From: Bacteroidia bacterium
GTDB taxonomy: Bacteria > Bacteroidota > Bacteroidia > J057 > JAIXKT01
DNA: 64,000 nt
Direction of reading: 5' to 3'
NCBI GenBank assembly: GCA_026932145.1
Contig: JAIXKT010000054.1
Span: 144,185-208,184 of the forward strand
In this document: in pieces, positions 37,519 through 47,963 of the stretch
Layout: every line of letters begins with the position of its first letter
How positions within the stretch are numbered: the first letter of the stretch is position 1
Translations under genes and position numbers: made by a program
Notes under the pieces: generated by a model
Databases searched by the model: none
Told to the model about the DNA's origin: nothing
The model's input: only the letters and a program-made list of their open reading frames with translations

Positions 37519-38562
37519 ATGATTTTCAGATATTTTTGGGGGGTTAGCATTTTGTCTATATCTCTTTTGCTTTCCTGCTCTACTCAAATAGATGTTAATG
37601 CACCTTCAAAAGATATTTTGGTTATTTATAGTGTCTTAGATGCTTCCGCAGATACCAACTTTATCCGTGTTTCAAAAGCATTTTTAACTTCGGGAGATGC
37701 TATTCAATATGCAGCAAATAACGATATTAGCTTAAAGAATGCCGTTGTTACATTAACTGGCGTAGGGGGCATTCCAGAAGTTATTACGCTGGTTTCAGAT
37801 ACTACACATCCCAAAAATCAGGGTACTTTTGCACCGCAACAAACTGTTTATTACACAACAAAGAGATTAACGCCCGGAAAAACCTATTATTTATCGGTTT
37901 CTGTTGCAGATAATCCAGCTCTTTGGGCAAAATCTCATACAACCATTCCAGATACCCCGGCTATTACCAATCCGTTACCTCCGTATCCAACTAATTTAGG
38001 TATGGATACCGTTAATGATATTGCCGGTATCGAAAAAGCGTATTATGTTCGGTTCAATCGTTCTAATGCTCGTAGCAGCAAGCGTCCCGGGCGGGCGTAT
38101 GAGATGCGGGCGCACTTTACCTACGGACAATATCGCGGGCCTGGAGATACCCTCTGGCTACCCCCAGTAATCTTTGGACCAACTAAACCCTTTAATGAAA
38201 GTAACTGCGATAAATCAAGTTCTGAACTATGTATCCAACTGCCGGAAAAATCACTAACTCAATTAGTCGTTGCGAACCAACCGGCTAATCAATCTAATTT
38301 TGTGTACAATAACAGCAAGAGAACGAAGGCTTTACGGTTTGAAATTACTGCCTTAGATACTTTTCTGTATAATTATATTTACATAAATAACCCCGCTTTT
38401 ATAGATTTCAACGGCATAAAGCCGGAATATTCTAATGTTGAAAATGGTTTAGGGATTTTAGGTTCCCGAACCAGTGCTTGGCGGGAAGCCAGTATAACGC
38501 CTTGCTCAGAATATTTAATGCGCCTCAACAATACATTTAAGCCGGAAGGCTGCAAAGAGTAA
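37519..38562 (+). CDS. DUF4249 lipoprotein
   Basis: 347 residues, signal peptide ending in the lipobox LLLSCS, then a DUF4249 body (VNAPSKDILVIYSVLDASADTNFIRVSKAF at the N-terminus, GKTYYLSVSVADNP in the middle, and a Cys-containing C-terminus). DUF4249 proteins are Bacteroidota outer-membrane-associated lipoproteins usually encoded next to a TonB-dependent receptor; none is present here. The next gene, a sodium/solute symporter, starts 11 bp downstream. Confidence 0.8.
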   Translation: MIFRYFWGVSILSISLLLSCSTQIDVNAPSKDILVIYSVLDASADTNFIRVSKAFLTSGDAIQYAANNDISLKNAVVTLTGVGGIPEVITLVSDTTHPKNQGTFAPQQTVYYTTKRLTPGKTYYLSVSVADNPALWAKSHTTIPDTPAITNPLPPYPTNLGMDTVNDIAGIEKAYYVRFNRSNARSSKRPGRAYEMRAHFTYGQYRGPGDTLWLPPVIFGPTKPFNESNCDKSSSELCIQLPEKSLTQLVVANQPANQSNFVYNNSKRTKALRFEITALDTFLYNYIYINNPAFIDFNGIKPEYSNVENGLGILGSRTSAWREASITPCSEYLMRLNNTFKPEGCKE

Positions 38563-38573
38563 TCTTAATATTT

Positions 38574-40040
38574 GTGGCACTATTAGTACCCATTTCCCTA
38601 ATAGCTTATTTTTTGCTGTTATTGGGAATAAGTTGGTGGACGACCCGCGGCGGAGTAAGCCTAAATGACTTCTTCAAGGCCGGCGGCAAAGCCCCTTGGT
38701 ATTTGGTAGCTTTCGGAATGATTGGCACCTCCATTTCCGGTGTAACTTTCGTATCTGTACCGGGAACAGTTGGCAGCCAGCATTTTGGCTATATGCAAAT
38801 TGTGCTGGGATACCTTGTGGGCTATATCGCGATCACTTTTGTTTTATTACCATTATACTACCGACTGCAACTCACGTCTATATACTCTTACCTTGAGCAG
38901 CGTTTTGGAAAAAATACCTATAAAACAGGAGCCAGTTTCTTCTTACTCTCCCGCTCGCTTGGGTCTGCGGCAAGACTTTTTTTAATAGCTATTGTGCTCC
39001 AAAAGTTAATGTTTGACTATTGGAACATACCCTTTCCGGTTAGTATAGCTATTTTAATACTGATGATTGTTCTTTATTCCTCAAAAGGAGGTATCAAGAC
39101 AATTGTTTATACAGATACTTTTCAGACGGCCTTCTTTTTGATAGCCGTTATTTGCACGATGATAGTCATTGCTAATGAGTTACCCAGCAGTTGGTATTCT
39201 ACTTTGGCAAATTCTCCGCACAATCAGTTTTTTTTCTGGGATTGGAGATTGCCTAATTTCTTCGGGAAACAATTTTTAGCCGGCGCGCTTATCAGTCTTT
39301 CTATGACTGGGTTAGACCAGGACCAGATGCAAAAAAACTTGGCCTGCCGAAACCTATTTGAGGCACAGAAAAATATGCTTTCGTATGCAACAACGTTGGT
39401 TTTTGTGAATGCTGCTTTTGTCTTTTTAGGAGCTTATCTCTATGCCTATGCAGATTTTCGGGATATACCAATCCCGAAACGGACTGATGAGTTATTTCCC
39501 TTGTTGGCCATGAACTACTTGCCGAAGGCTATCGGCGTGCTATTTTTATTGGGGTTAATTGCGGCTGCTTTTTCGTCAGCAGACGGAGCCATCTCTGCAC
39601 TAACAACAAGTGTTGCCGTTGATTTTTTTAATATCCAATCATTTTCAGAATCAAAATCATTACAATTAAAACAGAAAATTTATGGTTTAGTTTGCTTAGC
39701 TATTTATCTACAAATACTGGGAATTTATTTCTATGAAAGTTTTAAGCCGCCGGAGGCCAAACTTAGTGTTATTCAGTTGGTATTGGATTTAGCTACTTAT
39801 ACTTATGGCCCCTTGCTTGGCTTATTTGCCTTTGGCTTATTCAGTAAGCGCAAGTGTCAAGATAGTTTTATCCCTTGGGTGGCAATACTTAGTCCCGTTT
39901 TGTGTTTATTAGTTCAGTTTGGGTTTAGCCGCTGGTTAGGATACACTTGGGGGAATGAATTGTTGATGTTAAATGCTTGTTTTACCTACTTGGGTTGCTG
40001 GATGGCATCTACGCCGGTAGATTATGTTTCTAAGAATTAA
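38574..40040 (+). CDS. Sodium:solute symporter (SSS family)
   Basis: 488 residues, about 13 helices, starting from a GTG 11 bp after the DUF4249 stop. Family features: DFFKAGGKAPWYLVAFGMIGTSISGVTFVSVPG in the first helices, SKGGIKTIVYTDTFQT, and the sodium-site region LIAAAFSSADGAISALTTS. SSS carriers import sugars, amino acids, sialic acid or vitamins with Na+; the substrate is not readable. Probably co-transcribed with the DUF4249 gene. Confidence 0.9.
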   Translation: MALLVPISLIAYFLLLLGISWWTTRGGVSLNDFFKAGGKAPWYLVAFGMIGTSISGVTFVSVPGTVGSQHFGYMQIVLGYLVGYIAITFVLLPLYYRLQLTSIYSYLEQRFGKNTYKTGASFFLLSRSLGSAARLFLIAIVLQKLMFDYWNIPFPVSIAILILMIVLYSSKGGIKTIVYTDTFQTAFFLIAVICTMIVIANELPSSWYSTLANSPHNQFFFWDWRLPNFFGKQFLAGALISLSMTGLDQDQMQKNLACRNLFEAQKNMLSYATTLVFVNAAFVFLGAYLYAYADFRDIPIPKRTDELFPLLAMNYLPKAIGVLFLLGLIAAAFSSADGAISALTTSVAVDFFNIQSFSESKSLQLKQKIYGLVCLAIYLQILGIYFYESFKPPEAKLSVIQLVLDLATYTYGPLLGLFAFGLFSKRKCQDSFIPWVAILSPVLCLLVQFGFSRWLGYTWGNELLMLNACFTYLGCWMASTPVDYVSKN

Positions 40041-40090
40041 TTTTTTATGAAATAGTTTACAGATATTGGTATAATTAAAGGAACATATAC

Positions 40091-40098
40091 GAACTTTG
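40091..40098 (+). promoter_or_regulatory. -7-like element just before the transketolase N-half
   Basis: GAACTTTG, one mismatch from TAnnTTTG, ending 5 nt before ATG 40104. Similar close placement to the DUF4249 and paaB starts. Confidence 0.25.
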
Positions 40099-40103
40099 CG
40101 GGT

Positions 40104-40955
40104 ATGAAAGTAGCAGAATCCGATTTTGGGGCATTAGCGAGCCAAGTTCGGCGGGATATAATTCGGATGGTTCATGGGGCGAAATCAGGGCATCCGGGCG
40201 GGTCTTTGGGCTGCACCGAGTATTTTGTATTACTGTATTTCAAATACTTAAAGCATAACCCTGATGCCTTTACGTTAGATGGTATTGGTGAGGATATTTT
40301 TTTCTTGTCAAACGGCCATATATCGCCGGTGTGGTACAGTACCTTAGCCCGTTCGGGTTATTTTTCGATTACAGAATTATCAACTTTTCGGAAATTAGGC
40401 ACTCGCCTACAAGGGCATCCGGCAACACATGAAAAACTACCCGGAATCCGAGTAGCCTCCGGCTCTCTTGGCCAAGGGCTTTCGGTAGCTATAGGAGCTG
40501 CACTCGCCAAAAAAATAAATCACGACCCCAACCGCGTCTTTGCCTTGTTAGGAGACGGCGAACTTAATGAAGGACAAATATGGGAAGCTATCCTATTTGC
40601 CGCACACCACCAAATTGACAATATCTTCGTTACAGTAGATTGGAACGGCCAGCAAGTTGACGGAACAACCCAAGATGTGATGAATATGGGTAACCTACAA
40701 GCTAAGTGGGAATCCTTTGGTTGGAAAGTAGTAACTTGCCCTAATGGTAATGATTTCTCGATATTGAATGAATCTTTTCAAACAGTGTTGGGAGCAATGA
40801 ACCAGCAAAAGCCGGTAGTATTGCTCATGCAAACCACTATGGGTAAAGGTGTTGACTTTATGGAAGGTACCCATAAGTGGCATGGACAACCCCCGAAAGA
40901 TGCAGAAGCAGCCCGAGCATTAGAACAGCTTCCTGAAACTTTTGGAGACTATTAA
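40104..40955 (+). CDS. Transketolase, N-terminal subunit (split enzyme)
   Basis: 283 residues forming the thiamine-diphosphate phosphate-binding domain: SGHPGGSLGCTEYF, GSLGQGLSVAIGAALA and the GDG motif ALLGDGELNEGQIWEA with its trailing Asn in TVDWNGQ. The pyrimidine-binding and C-terminal domains are missing and lie at 11979-12941, about 27 kb away on the same strand. The stop overlaps the next gene by 14 bp. Confidence 0.93.
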   Translation: MKVAESDFGALASQVRRDIIRMVHGAKSGHPGGSLGCTEYFVLLYFKYLKHNPDAFTLDGIGEDIFFLSNGHISPVWYSTLARSGYFSITELSTFRKLGTRLQGHPATHEKLPGIRVASGSLGQGLSVAIGAALAKKINHDPNRVFALLGDGELNEGQIWEAILFAAHHQIDNIFVTVDWNGQQVDGTTQDVMNMGNLQAKWESFGWKVVTCPNGNDFSILNESFQTVLGAMNQQKPVVLLMQTTMGKGVDFMEGTHKWHGQPPKDAEAARALEQLPETFGDY

Positions 40956-42024
40956 CAACCGACTTTTTCGCTACCTCTGGAAAAGCTATACAGCTCGAAT
41001 AGCCGGATTATGGCTTGCGTTTTGGATATTAGTTATCCTGTTAGGTTATCTTGTTATTCCAGACTCAACCCAAGATGCAAATTCACAACTCCCTGAATAC
41101 GCCAAAGCTCCCCCCGGCTTTTCCGGAAACGTTTTGATAATATCTCAACAAAATAGCTCCGAATGTGCCAGCCATTGGTATGACTTTTGGTTCGGAAAAC
41201 CTGCCCACTGTGAACGAATTTTCAGCTTTAAAGAAGGAAGCCTAAGTATTCAACAAGAATTTATTCATTTTACAAGTCATTCAGGCTTAGTTCGTAGCAT
41301 TTCATTTGATCCGAAGCAGAATACAGTGAGGCATTATCGGCATACTTTTTGGTTAGGAAGCGATGTGCTTGGGCGTGATGTATTAAGTCGTTTATTTTTA
41401 GGAGCCAGGATAAGCTTGAGTGTCGGCTTCTGGGCAGTACTCATCAGTTTGATGATTGGTGTGCCGGTTGGCTTGGCTGCCGGTTACTTTGGCGGTATTT
41501 TGGATAAAACACTGATGGGAATGGTTTCTATTTTGTGGGCTATCCCAACGCTTATGCTGGCTATGAGCTTAGCTTTTGTGCTGGGAAAAGGCTATTGGCA
41601 AATGAGCTTTTCTATTGGGCTTACCGCTTGGGTAGAGATTGCCCGTATAGTACGCAGCCAAACGCTGGTTATACGGTCTTATGATTATGTTGTTGCAGGG
41701 AAGGTGCTCTCTTTTTCACATTTTCGGATATTTTTTAGGCATATTTTGCCCAATATTTGGGGAACAATTCTTATCTTAGCGGCTGGAAATTTTTCTACTG
41801 CAATCTTAATGGAGGCGGGGCTAAGTTTTTTGGGAATGGGAATCCAGCCTCCAACACCCAGTTGGGGAGCAATGATATACGAAGGCTACGCTTACTTGAC
41901 CTTACTGCAAGGAAAATGGCTGGCAATTATACCCGGCTGTGTGTTAATGGCTAATATCATTGCTTTTACTGTATTAGGTAATGAACTACGAGACTTTATG
42001 AACCCTCAAAAACGACCTTTATGA
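40942..42024 (+). CDS. Oligopeptide/dipeptide ABC transporter permease (DppC-like)
   Basis: 360 residues from a TTG start inside the end of the transketolase gene; no better start was found. First helix (LWLAFWILVILLGYLVI), then an about 95-residue periplasmic segment with two cysteines (SSECASHWYDFWFGKPAHCER), then the DppC core HTFWLGSDVLGRDVLSRLFLGARISL and the EAA loop VRSQTLVIRSYDYVVAGKVL. It needs a DppB partner, ATPases and a binding protein, none of which is here. It overlaps the phosphatase gene by 4 bp. Confidence 0.87.
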   Translation: METINNRLFRYLWKSYTARIAGLWLAFWILVILLGYLVIPDSTQDANSQLPEYAKAPPGFSGNVLIISQQNSSECASHWYDFWFGKPAHCERIFSFKEGSLSIQQEFIHFTSHSGLVRSISFDPKQNTVRHYRHTFWLGSDVLGRDVLSRLFLGARISLSVGFWAVLISLMIGVPVGLAAGYFGGILDKTLMGMVSILWAIPTLMLAMSLAFVLGKGYWQMSFSIGLTAWVEIARIVRSQTLVIRSYDYVVAGKVLSFSHFRIFFRHILPNIWGTILILAAGNFSTAILMEAGLSFLGMGIQPPTPSWGAMIYEGYAYLTLLQGKWLAIIPGCVLMANIIAFTVLGNELRDFMNPQKRPL

Positions 42025-43283
42025 TAAACGCCTACAACACTACTGACCCCGGTAAACTACTGAGCCTTAAACGACAAGAGGCGCAGGCTATGCTGGAAAT
42101 AGTGCGCTCATTAAACCCAAACTTACCGACCAAAAACCTTATCACTATTGTTGTTAATACAATTAAAGCACAATTGGGTGTCCGTAAACTTCGTTTTATA
42201 ACTTCTGAACTTAATGATAATTACCAAATTGCCTATAATTACGGATTTCTTAAAGAGGCTATCTTTCCCCTTGAGCTGCTAAATGCTTTTACCCAAACAA
42301 CCAAAATCATCCCTACCCAACATGAAATATGGCAGCAAGAGCTACCTATCGAATACGTTATTCCGTTAGGAGTTAAAGATGCTCCAACGGCTTGGTTTCT
42401 GATAGCTGACTTCGCAGATAGCGATGCCGAAGCCCTAAACGACATTATTTTTATCGAAACAGTTGGAAACATTTTGGTCGTTTCCTTAGAAAATATTCGC
42501 TTGTTTGATGAAAAAATAAGACAAGAAGTTATCCAAAGAGAGTTGGAAGTTGCCGAACGCATTCAAAAACAATTACTTCCCAGCAGCTTTATAATACATC
42601 CGGCAGTAGATATTTTTGCTCTAAACATTGCCCACCACAAAGTAGGGGGCGATTTTTATGATTTAATCCCTCATTCTGAAGATGAATTTTTTGTGGTTAT
42701 GGCAGATGTTTCCGGAAAAGGAGTTGCGGCAGCACTTTTAGTAGCAAACTTACAGGCTAACATCCGCGCACAAGTTCTTATCCAACCCACAATTGCCAAA
42801 ATCGTAGAAAAAATAAACACAATCCTCTACGGGATAACTTCCGGAGAAAAATTTGTTACACTATTTCTTTCGAAAATAAACACAACTCACAATACCATAG
42901 AGTACGTAAACTGCGGGCACAACCCGCCTATGCTGGTGCAGCCAGACAAAACAATCAAAGAACTTTCTACCGGTGCAATCCCCGTAGGAATTATGCCTAA
43001 AATTAACATTGAAACAGGTATCGAAACAATTTCTAACAATGACTTACTCTTCTTGTACACAGACGGTATTTTAGAACAAGAAAATGACAAAGGAGATCAG
43101 TTAGGAATTCAATTTTTAGAATATTCTTTACTCCAAAACCACCACCTCTCACCAAAAGAAATTGTCCATAACCTATACAAAGTCCTCAATGATTTTGCGA
43201 ATAAACAGACCTCAGTAGATGACGTAACCCTATTAGCCCTTCGATACCAAAATAACCTTGCTCAACCCGAAACCCCAAGATAG
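42021..43283 (+). CDS. SpoIIE/RsbU-type PP2C protein phosphatase
   Basis: 420 residues. The N-terminal about 170 are a GAF-like sensory region, followed by a helical linker EVAERIQKQLLPSSF and the PPM/SpoIIE domain with metal-binding VGGDFYDLIP, MADVSGKGVAAALLVANLQANIR, NCGHNPPML and the final DDVTLLALRY. Enzymes of this type dephosphorylate anti-sigma-factor antagonists in partner-switching control; no such antagonist or kinase is adjacent. The ATG overlaps the permease stop (ATGA). Confidence 0.92.
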   Translation: MINAYNTTDPGKLLSLKRQEAQAMLEIVRSLNPNLPTKNLITIVVNTIKAQLGVRKLRFITSELNDNYQIAYNYGFLKEAIFPLELLNAFTQTTKIIPTQHEIWQQELPIEYVIPLGVKDAPTAWFLIADFADSDAEALNDIIFIETVGNILVVSLENIRLFDEKIRQEVIQRELEVAERIQKQLLPSSFIIHPAVDIFALNIAHHKVGGDFYDLIPHSEDEFFVVMADVSGKGVAAALLVANLQANIRAQVLIQPTIAKIVEKINTILYGITSGEKFVTLFLSKINTTHNTIEYVNCGHNPPMLVQPDKTIKELSTGAIPVGIMPKINIETGIETISNNDLLFLYTDGILEQENDKGDQLGIQFLEYSLLQNHHLSPKEIVHNLYKVLNDFANKQTSVDDVTLLALRYQNNLAQPETPR

Positions 43284-43295
43284 ATAGACTGCGAT

Positions 43296-43502
43296 TCAGA
43301 GAGTATGAAATTTGTAATTTCTTTGGTGAATCATGATTGCCATCATGGTGTTATGAATCTCCGGCTTCTTAGAAAAGCCAGTAGTATTCCTGACAAATCT
43401 TCTGTTTCTGGATTGTAATGAGATCTTTACGCTTTTTGTTTCTTTCGTTAAATGCTTGTCTATAGGATGATTTTCGCCCCCAAATACAGGTTTCTGAGCC
43501 AC
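43296..43502 (-). pseudogene. Possible IS1-type transposase C-terminal remnant
   Basis: A 68-codon frame in the otherwise empty 43284-43641 gap reads, in its last half, SLQSRNRRFVRNTTGFSKKPEIHNTMMAIMIHQRNY. The pattern R-x-x-R-x-x-R-x-T-x-x-FSK-x-x-E-x-H resembles the end of IS1-family transposases. There is no N-terminal or catalytic part and no flanking repeats were found. It could be a decayed element; a chance frame is the alternative. Confidence 0.4.
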
Positions 43503-43610
43503 AACCTATTCTTTTATAGTTTGCTTTTGAAATCTCGAAGGGATTTAACGTTTATGGTAAATTTACGTTGCTAAACGAACTTATTACTTAGAAATCACGT
43601 TAAATTTGCA

Positions 43611-43618
43611 GTTTAACC
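43611..43618 (+). promoter_or_regulatory. Putative -7 element for metH
   Basis: TAAATTTG, full match to TAnnTTTG, 23 nt upstream of the metH ATG at 43642. No cobalamin or SAM/SAH riboswitch was recognised in the gap. Confidence 0.45.
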
Positions 43619-43641
43619 CACAAATTTCTTTTATTTTTCTA

Positions 43642-46600
43642 ATGTCTTGTTATCAAGAGCTTACAGATATATTAGGTAAGCGAATTTTAATATTGGATGG
43701 TGCTATGGGCACTATGATTCAGCGTTATGGCTTAACAGATTCAGATTATCGAGGAAACCGTTTTTTAAAGGAGGGCATACCTCAACCCGGAGACTCTCTG
43801 CATCCAAACGATTTGAAAGGAAACAACGACCTATTGTCGCTCACGCAACCCAATATCATCGCAGAAATCCATAATCAATATTTAGCTGCCGGTGCAGATA
43901 TTATTGAAACAAACACATTTAGTTCAACTTCTATCGCTATGGCTGATTATAGCATGAGTTATTTAGCCTATGAGTTAAACTATGCTTCTGCCCGAATTGC
44001 AAAAGCTGCTACGGAGGCTTTTACACGTCAAAATCCAAAAAAACCGCGTTTCGTAGCCGGTGCTATTGGCCCTACCAACAAAACAGCGTCCCTTTCACCG
44101 GATGTTAACCGCCCTGCTTTTCGGGCAATCACCTTTGATGAACTTGTTTCAGCCTATTATACCCAAATACAAGGTTTAATGGAAGGCGGTGCAGACATAC
44201 TCTTAGTAGAAACCATCTTCGATACGCTAAATGCCAAAGCCGCTATCTATGCAATTCAACAATACATAGATAACACAAAGATACAAGTTCCGGTAATGAT
44301 TTCCGGCACGATTACTGATGCCAGCGGCAGAACGCTATCCGGCCAGACTACCGAAGCTTTTTTGTATTCTATACTACACGCGCCTAACTTACTGTCGGTT
44401 GGCCTAAATTGTGCCTTAGGGGCCAAGCAAATGCGCCCGTTTCTGCAAGAACTTTCCGCAAAATGTCCGGTTCATGTGAGCGTATATCCGAATGCCGGCT
44501 TACCAAATGCTTTTGGAGAATATGATGAAACTCCCAATTCAATGCAAAGTCAGCTAACAGACTTCTTGCAGTCAGGCTTTGTTAATATTGCCGGAGGCTG
44601 TTGCGGCACTACACCGGACCACATTAAAGCTATAGCCGAAGTAGCCAAACAATTTAGCCCCAGAAACATCCCCAAAATAGAACCTTACCTCCGCTTATCA
44701 GGGTTAGAACCATTGGTAGTCAGGCCAGAATCTAACTTCATCAATATAGGTGAACGAACCAACGTTACCGGCTCACCAAAGTTTGCTAGGCTCATTTTAT
44801 CCGGAGACTTTGAGCAGGCCGTTTCAGTAGCTCGCCAACAGGTTGAAAACGGAGCACAAATCATTGACATCAACTTTGATGAAGGGATGCTGGATTCCGA
44901 AAAAGCAATGGTTCACTTCTTGAACCTCATTGCTGCCGAGCCGGATATTGCCCGAATCCCTGTGATGCTTGACTCCTCTAAATGGGACGTACTGGAAGCC
45001 GGTTTAAAATGCCTACAAGGAAAATCAATCGTTAATTCTATATCCCTCAAAGAGGGAGAAGAAAAGTTTTTAGAACAAGCCCTTAAAATCAAAAAATATG
45101 GAGCAGCAGCCGTTGTTATGGCCTTTGACGAAAAAGGGCAGGCAGATTCTTTCCAAAGACGCATCGAGGTTTGCCAACGATCATACAACTTGTTGGTTCA
45201 AAACGGCTTTTCTCCACAAGACATTATCTTTGACCCAAATATTCTCACAGTAGCTACCGGTATCGAAGAGCATAACAACTATTCTGTTGATTTTATTGAG
45301 GCAACTCGCTGGATAAAAAGTAATTTACCCTTAGCCAAAGTCAGTGGCGGTATTAGCAACGTATCATTCTCTTTTAGGGGAAATAACGCTGTACGCGAAG
45401 CTATGCACTCAGCATTTCTATACCACGCAATTCAAGCAGGCTTAGATATGGGAATTGTTAATGCCGGACAACTTGCTGTTTATGATGATATTCCCAAAGA
45501 ACTTCTTGAAAAAGTAGAAGATGTGTTGCTTAACCGCAATCCGGAAGCTACCGAAAATCTGGTTTCTTACGCCGAAAGTGTTAAAAACCAACAAAAAAAC
45601 ACTACCGAAACAGCTAAAACAGACGATTGGCGCAATAATTCCATTGAAGAAAGAATCAAATATGCCTTAGTAAAAGGACTTTCTGAATACATCGAAGCAG
45701 ATGCTGAAGAAGCTCGCGTAAAATATCAAAGCCCTTTATTAGTGATAGAAGGGCCGCTTATGGCCGGTATGAATGTAGTAGGGGACTTATTCGGTAGCGG
45801 AAAAATGTTTTTGCCGCAAGTAGTTCGTTCTGCGAGGGTTATGAAAAAAGCCGTAGCCTATTTACAGCCATTTATTTTAGCTGAAAAAAATGACAACACT
45901 CGTAGTAATGGGAAAATTATCTTAGCTACGGTCAAAGGGGATGTTCACGATATTGGGAAAAACATCGTAGGCGTAGTCTTGGCTTGCAACAATTACGAAG
46001 TGATTGATCTTGGCGTAATGATTCCTTGGGAAGTGATTTTGAAACGTGCCCAAGAAGAAAAAGCTGATATTATCGGCTTATCCGGCTTGATAACGCCTTC
46101 GTTAGATGAAATGGTAACCGTTGGTAAAGAGATGGAGCGTATGGGTTTTACACTACCATTGTTAATTGGCGGGGCTACCACATCCCGAATACACACTGCT
46201 GTAAAAATAGCTCCTGCATATTCCGGGCCAGTTATACACGTGTTGGATGCCTCTAAGAGCGTTCCGGCTGTTGCCTCATTGCTAAACCGTGAAACCTCAG
46301 CAGTATTTACCCAAAAAATTAGCCAAGAATATCAAAGTATTCGGGAAAATCACCTGAACAAAAACTCCCGTAAACCTTTTTTGACCCTTCAACAAGCTCG
46401 TGATAATTCACTGAAAATCAATTGGAAAGAATCTGAAATTTATCTACCCAAACAAACAGGTGTTTTTTCGCTTAAAAACTATCCGATAGAAAAATTGGTT
46501 CCGGTGATTGACTGGACACCGTTCTTTCAAACTTGGGAATTAGCCGGAAAATATCCACAGATATTTGATGACGAGATAGTTGGCCAAGAAGCTAAAAGGA

Positions 46601-47376
46601 TTTTTGAGGATGCACAGGAGATGCTTCGGAAAATTGTGGCTGAGAAATGGCTTCTGGCGGAGGGTATTTATGGGGTCTTTCCGGCCAATTCTTCCGGTGA
46701 TGATATTTTGGTTTTTACGGATGAGAGCCGAAGAGAAGTACGCTGCACACTTCACCACCTACGGCAGCAATCCGGTAAAGGAACGGGAGTTTCCAGCTTG
46801 TGTTTATCAGATTTTATTGCACCGGTAGATTCAGGGCTACCAGATTATATCGGAGGATTTGCCGTAACCGCCGGCGGAAATATTAAACATAAATTAGATC
46901 AATTTGAAGCTAACCATGATGATTATCAGCTAATTATGCTTAAAGCCTTAGCAGATAGATTGGCAGAGGCTTTTGCAGAGCATCTACATCATCGAGTTAG
47001 AACGGAATTTTGGGGTTACTGCCCGTCTGAAAATCTTACAAATGAAGAGCTGATTCGGGAGGAATATCAGGGCATTCGGCCAGCACCCGGCTATCCTGCC
47101 TGCCCTGACCACACCGAAAAACGAACCCTATTTAACCTGCTATCTGTTGAAGAAGAAATCATTATTCGTCTTACGGAAGCTATGGCAATGACTCCCGCAG
47201 CTTCAGTAAGTGGCTGGTATTTTTCCCACCCACAAACTAAGTATTTTGGAGTTGGTAAAATAGCCCAAGACCAAATTGCAGACTACGCCGCACGAAAAAA
47301 ACTATCTATCCCAGAAACAGAACATTGGCTGGCTTCCCTCTTAAACTATGAACCCGAAACAACCAAAGCACTTTAA
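43642..47376 (+). CDS. metH: Cobalamin-dependent methionine synthase
   Basis: Transfers methyl from methyltetrahydrofolate to homocysteine through B12. 1244 residues from ATG 43642, full-length against about 1230 in E. coli. Order: homocysteine domain ([30 protein letters not shown] zinc cysteines), pterin domain ([14 protein letters not shown]), cap and B12 domain ([14 protein letters not shown] with the cobalt-ligand His near residue 767, then GLSGLITPS), and the reactivation domain with [15 protein letters not shown] that binds SAM. The organism therefore needs B12 by synthesis or uptake. The next gene starts immediately after its stop. Confidence 0.97.
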   Translation: MSCYQELTDILGKRILILDGAMGTMIQRYGLTDSDYRGNRFLKEGIPQPGDSLHPNDLKGNNDLLSLTQPNIIAEIHNQYLAAGADIIETNTFSSTSIAMADYSMSYLAYELNYASARIAKAATEAFTRQNPKKPRFVAGAIGPTNKTASLSPDVNRPAFRAITFDELVSAYYTQIQGLMEGGADILLVETIFDTLNAKAAIYAIQQYIDNTKIQVPVMISGTITDASGRTLSGQTTEAFLYSILHAPNLLSVGLNCALGAKQMRPFLQELSAKCPVHVSVYPNAGLPNAFGEYDETPNSMQSQLTDFLQSGFVNIAGGCCGTTPDHIKAIAEVAKQFSPRNIPKIEPYLRLSGLEPLVVRPESNFINIGERTNVTGSPKFARLILSGDFEQAVSVARQQVENGAQIIDINFDEGMLDSEKAMVHFLNLIAAEPDIARIPVMLDSSKWDVLEAGLKCLQGKSIVNSISLKEGEEKFLEQALKIKKYGAAAVVMAFDEKGQADSFQRRIEVCQRSYNLLVQNGFSPQDIIFDPNILTVATGIEEHNNYSVDFIEATRWIKSNLPLAKVSGGISNVSFSFRGNNAVREAMHSAFLYHAIQAGLDMGIVNAGQLAVYDDIPKELLEKVEDVLLNRNPEATENLVSYAESVKNQQKNTTETAKTDDWRNNSIEERIKYALVKGLSEYIEADAEEARVKYQSPLLVIEGPLMAGMNVVGDLFGSGKMFLPQVVRSARVMKKAVAYLQPFILAEKNDNTRSNGKIILATVKGDVHDIGKNIVGVVLACNNYEVIDLGVMIPWEVILKRAQEEKADIIGLSGLITPSLDEMVTVGKEMERMGFTLPLLIGGATTSRIHTAVKIAPAYSGPVIHVLDASKSVPAVASLLNRETSAVFTQKISQEYQSIRENHLNKNSRKPFLTLQQARDNSLKINWKESEIYLPKQTGVFSLKNYPIEKLVPVIDWTPFFQTWELAGKYPQIFDDEIVGQEAKRIFEDAQEMLRKIVAEKWLLAEGIYGVFPANSSGDDILVFTDESRREVRCTLHHLRQQSGKGTGVSSLCLSDFIAPVDSGLPDYIGGFAVTAGGNIKHKLDQFEANHDDYQLIMLKALADRLAEAFAEHLHHRVRTEFWGYCPSENLTNEELIREEYQGIRPAPGYPACPDHTEKRTLFNLLSVEEEIIIRLTEAMAMTPAASVSGWYFSHPQTKYFGVGKIAQDQIADYAARKKLSIPETEHWLASLLNYEPETTKAL

Positions 47377-47829
47377 ATGACTGATGTTAAGCTGATTCCA
47401 CTAACCCGAAATAACTGGGAGCCGTTTTCAAGACTACAGGTTTATGAAAACCAACGTAACTTTATTCCGGATAATCTATTCATTATTGCGGAATCCAAAT
47501 TTGAAAAAATAGACTTACTGGGTATTGAAGCTGTTTCAGAACCCGTAGGAATGCTTAGCTTAGGTTTTTGGAGTGGGGTTACGTGGATTTCCCGAATTAT
47601 GATTGATAAACAGTATCAACGGCTTGGGCTGGGAAAAGCCAGTATCTCAGAAGTTATTCACTACTGCAGACGCAAACAATTAGACTTTTCAGAAATCAGA
47701 GCCAGTATTTCTGTGGATAATACCAAAGCAGTCCGTGTATTTGAAAGTAGCGGCTTCAAACGCCTAAATGAATTTTATGACGTTGAATACATTATGGCAT
47801 GGCATCTTGATGAAAATGGAACTAATTGA
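47377..47829 (+). CDS. GNAT-family N-acetyltransferase
   Basis: 150 residues beginning directly at the metH stop. GNAT fold: beta segment WISRIMIDKQYQRLGLGKA with the acetyl-CoA pyrophosphate loop (QRLGLGKA), then RASISVDNTKAVRVFESSGFKRL near the C-terminus. It resembles the SpeG/spermidine- or RimI-like general group; the acceptor is unknown. Zero spacing suggests coupling to metH. Confidence 0.85.
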   Translation: MTDVKLIPLTRNNWEPFSRLQVYENQRNFIPDNLFIIAESKFEKIDLLGIEAVSEPVGMLSLGFWSGVTWISRIMIDKQYQRLGLGKASISEVIHYCRRKQLDFSEIRASISVDNTKAVRVFESSGFKRLNEFYDVEYIMAWHLDENGTN

Positions 47830-47930
47830 CATTGAAGCATATAGATAAGATATTTTTGACTATTATTCTTGTGTATATCTCTGTGGGCAAATACAGCATA
47901 ACTTCATCATCACTATATTAGCTATTCTGC

Positions 47931-47938
47931 TAATTTTG
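47931..47938 (+). promoter_or_regulatory. Putative -7 element for the 47964 gene
   Basis: TAATTTTG, full match to TAnnTTTG, 25 nt upstream of ATG 47964. Confidence 0.45.
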
Positions 47939-47963
47939 AACATTGAATATAAATTAACGAATT

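Noticed and set aside
43284..43641. Cobalamin or SAH riboswitch before metH
   Set aside because: No recognisable conserved boxes or fitting stems were seen; the gap is better explained by a promoter motif and a possible transposase scar.
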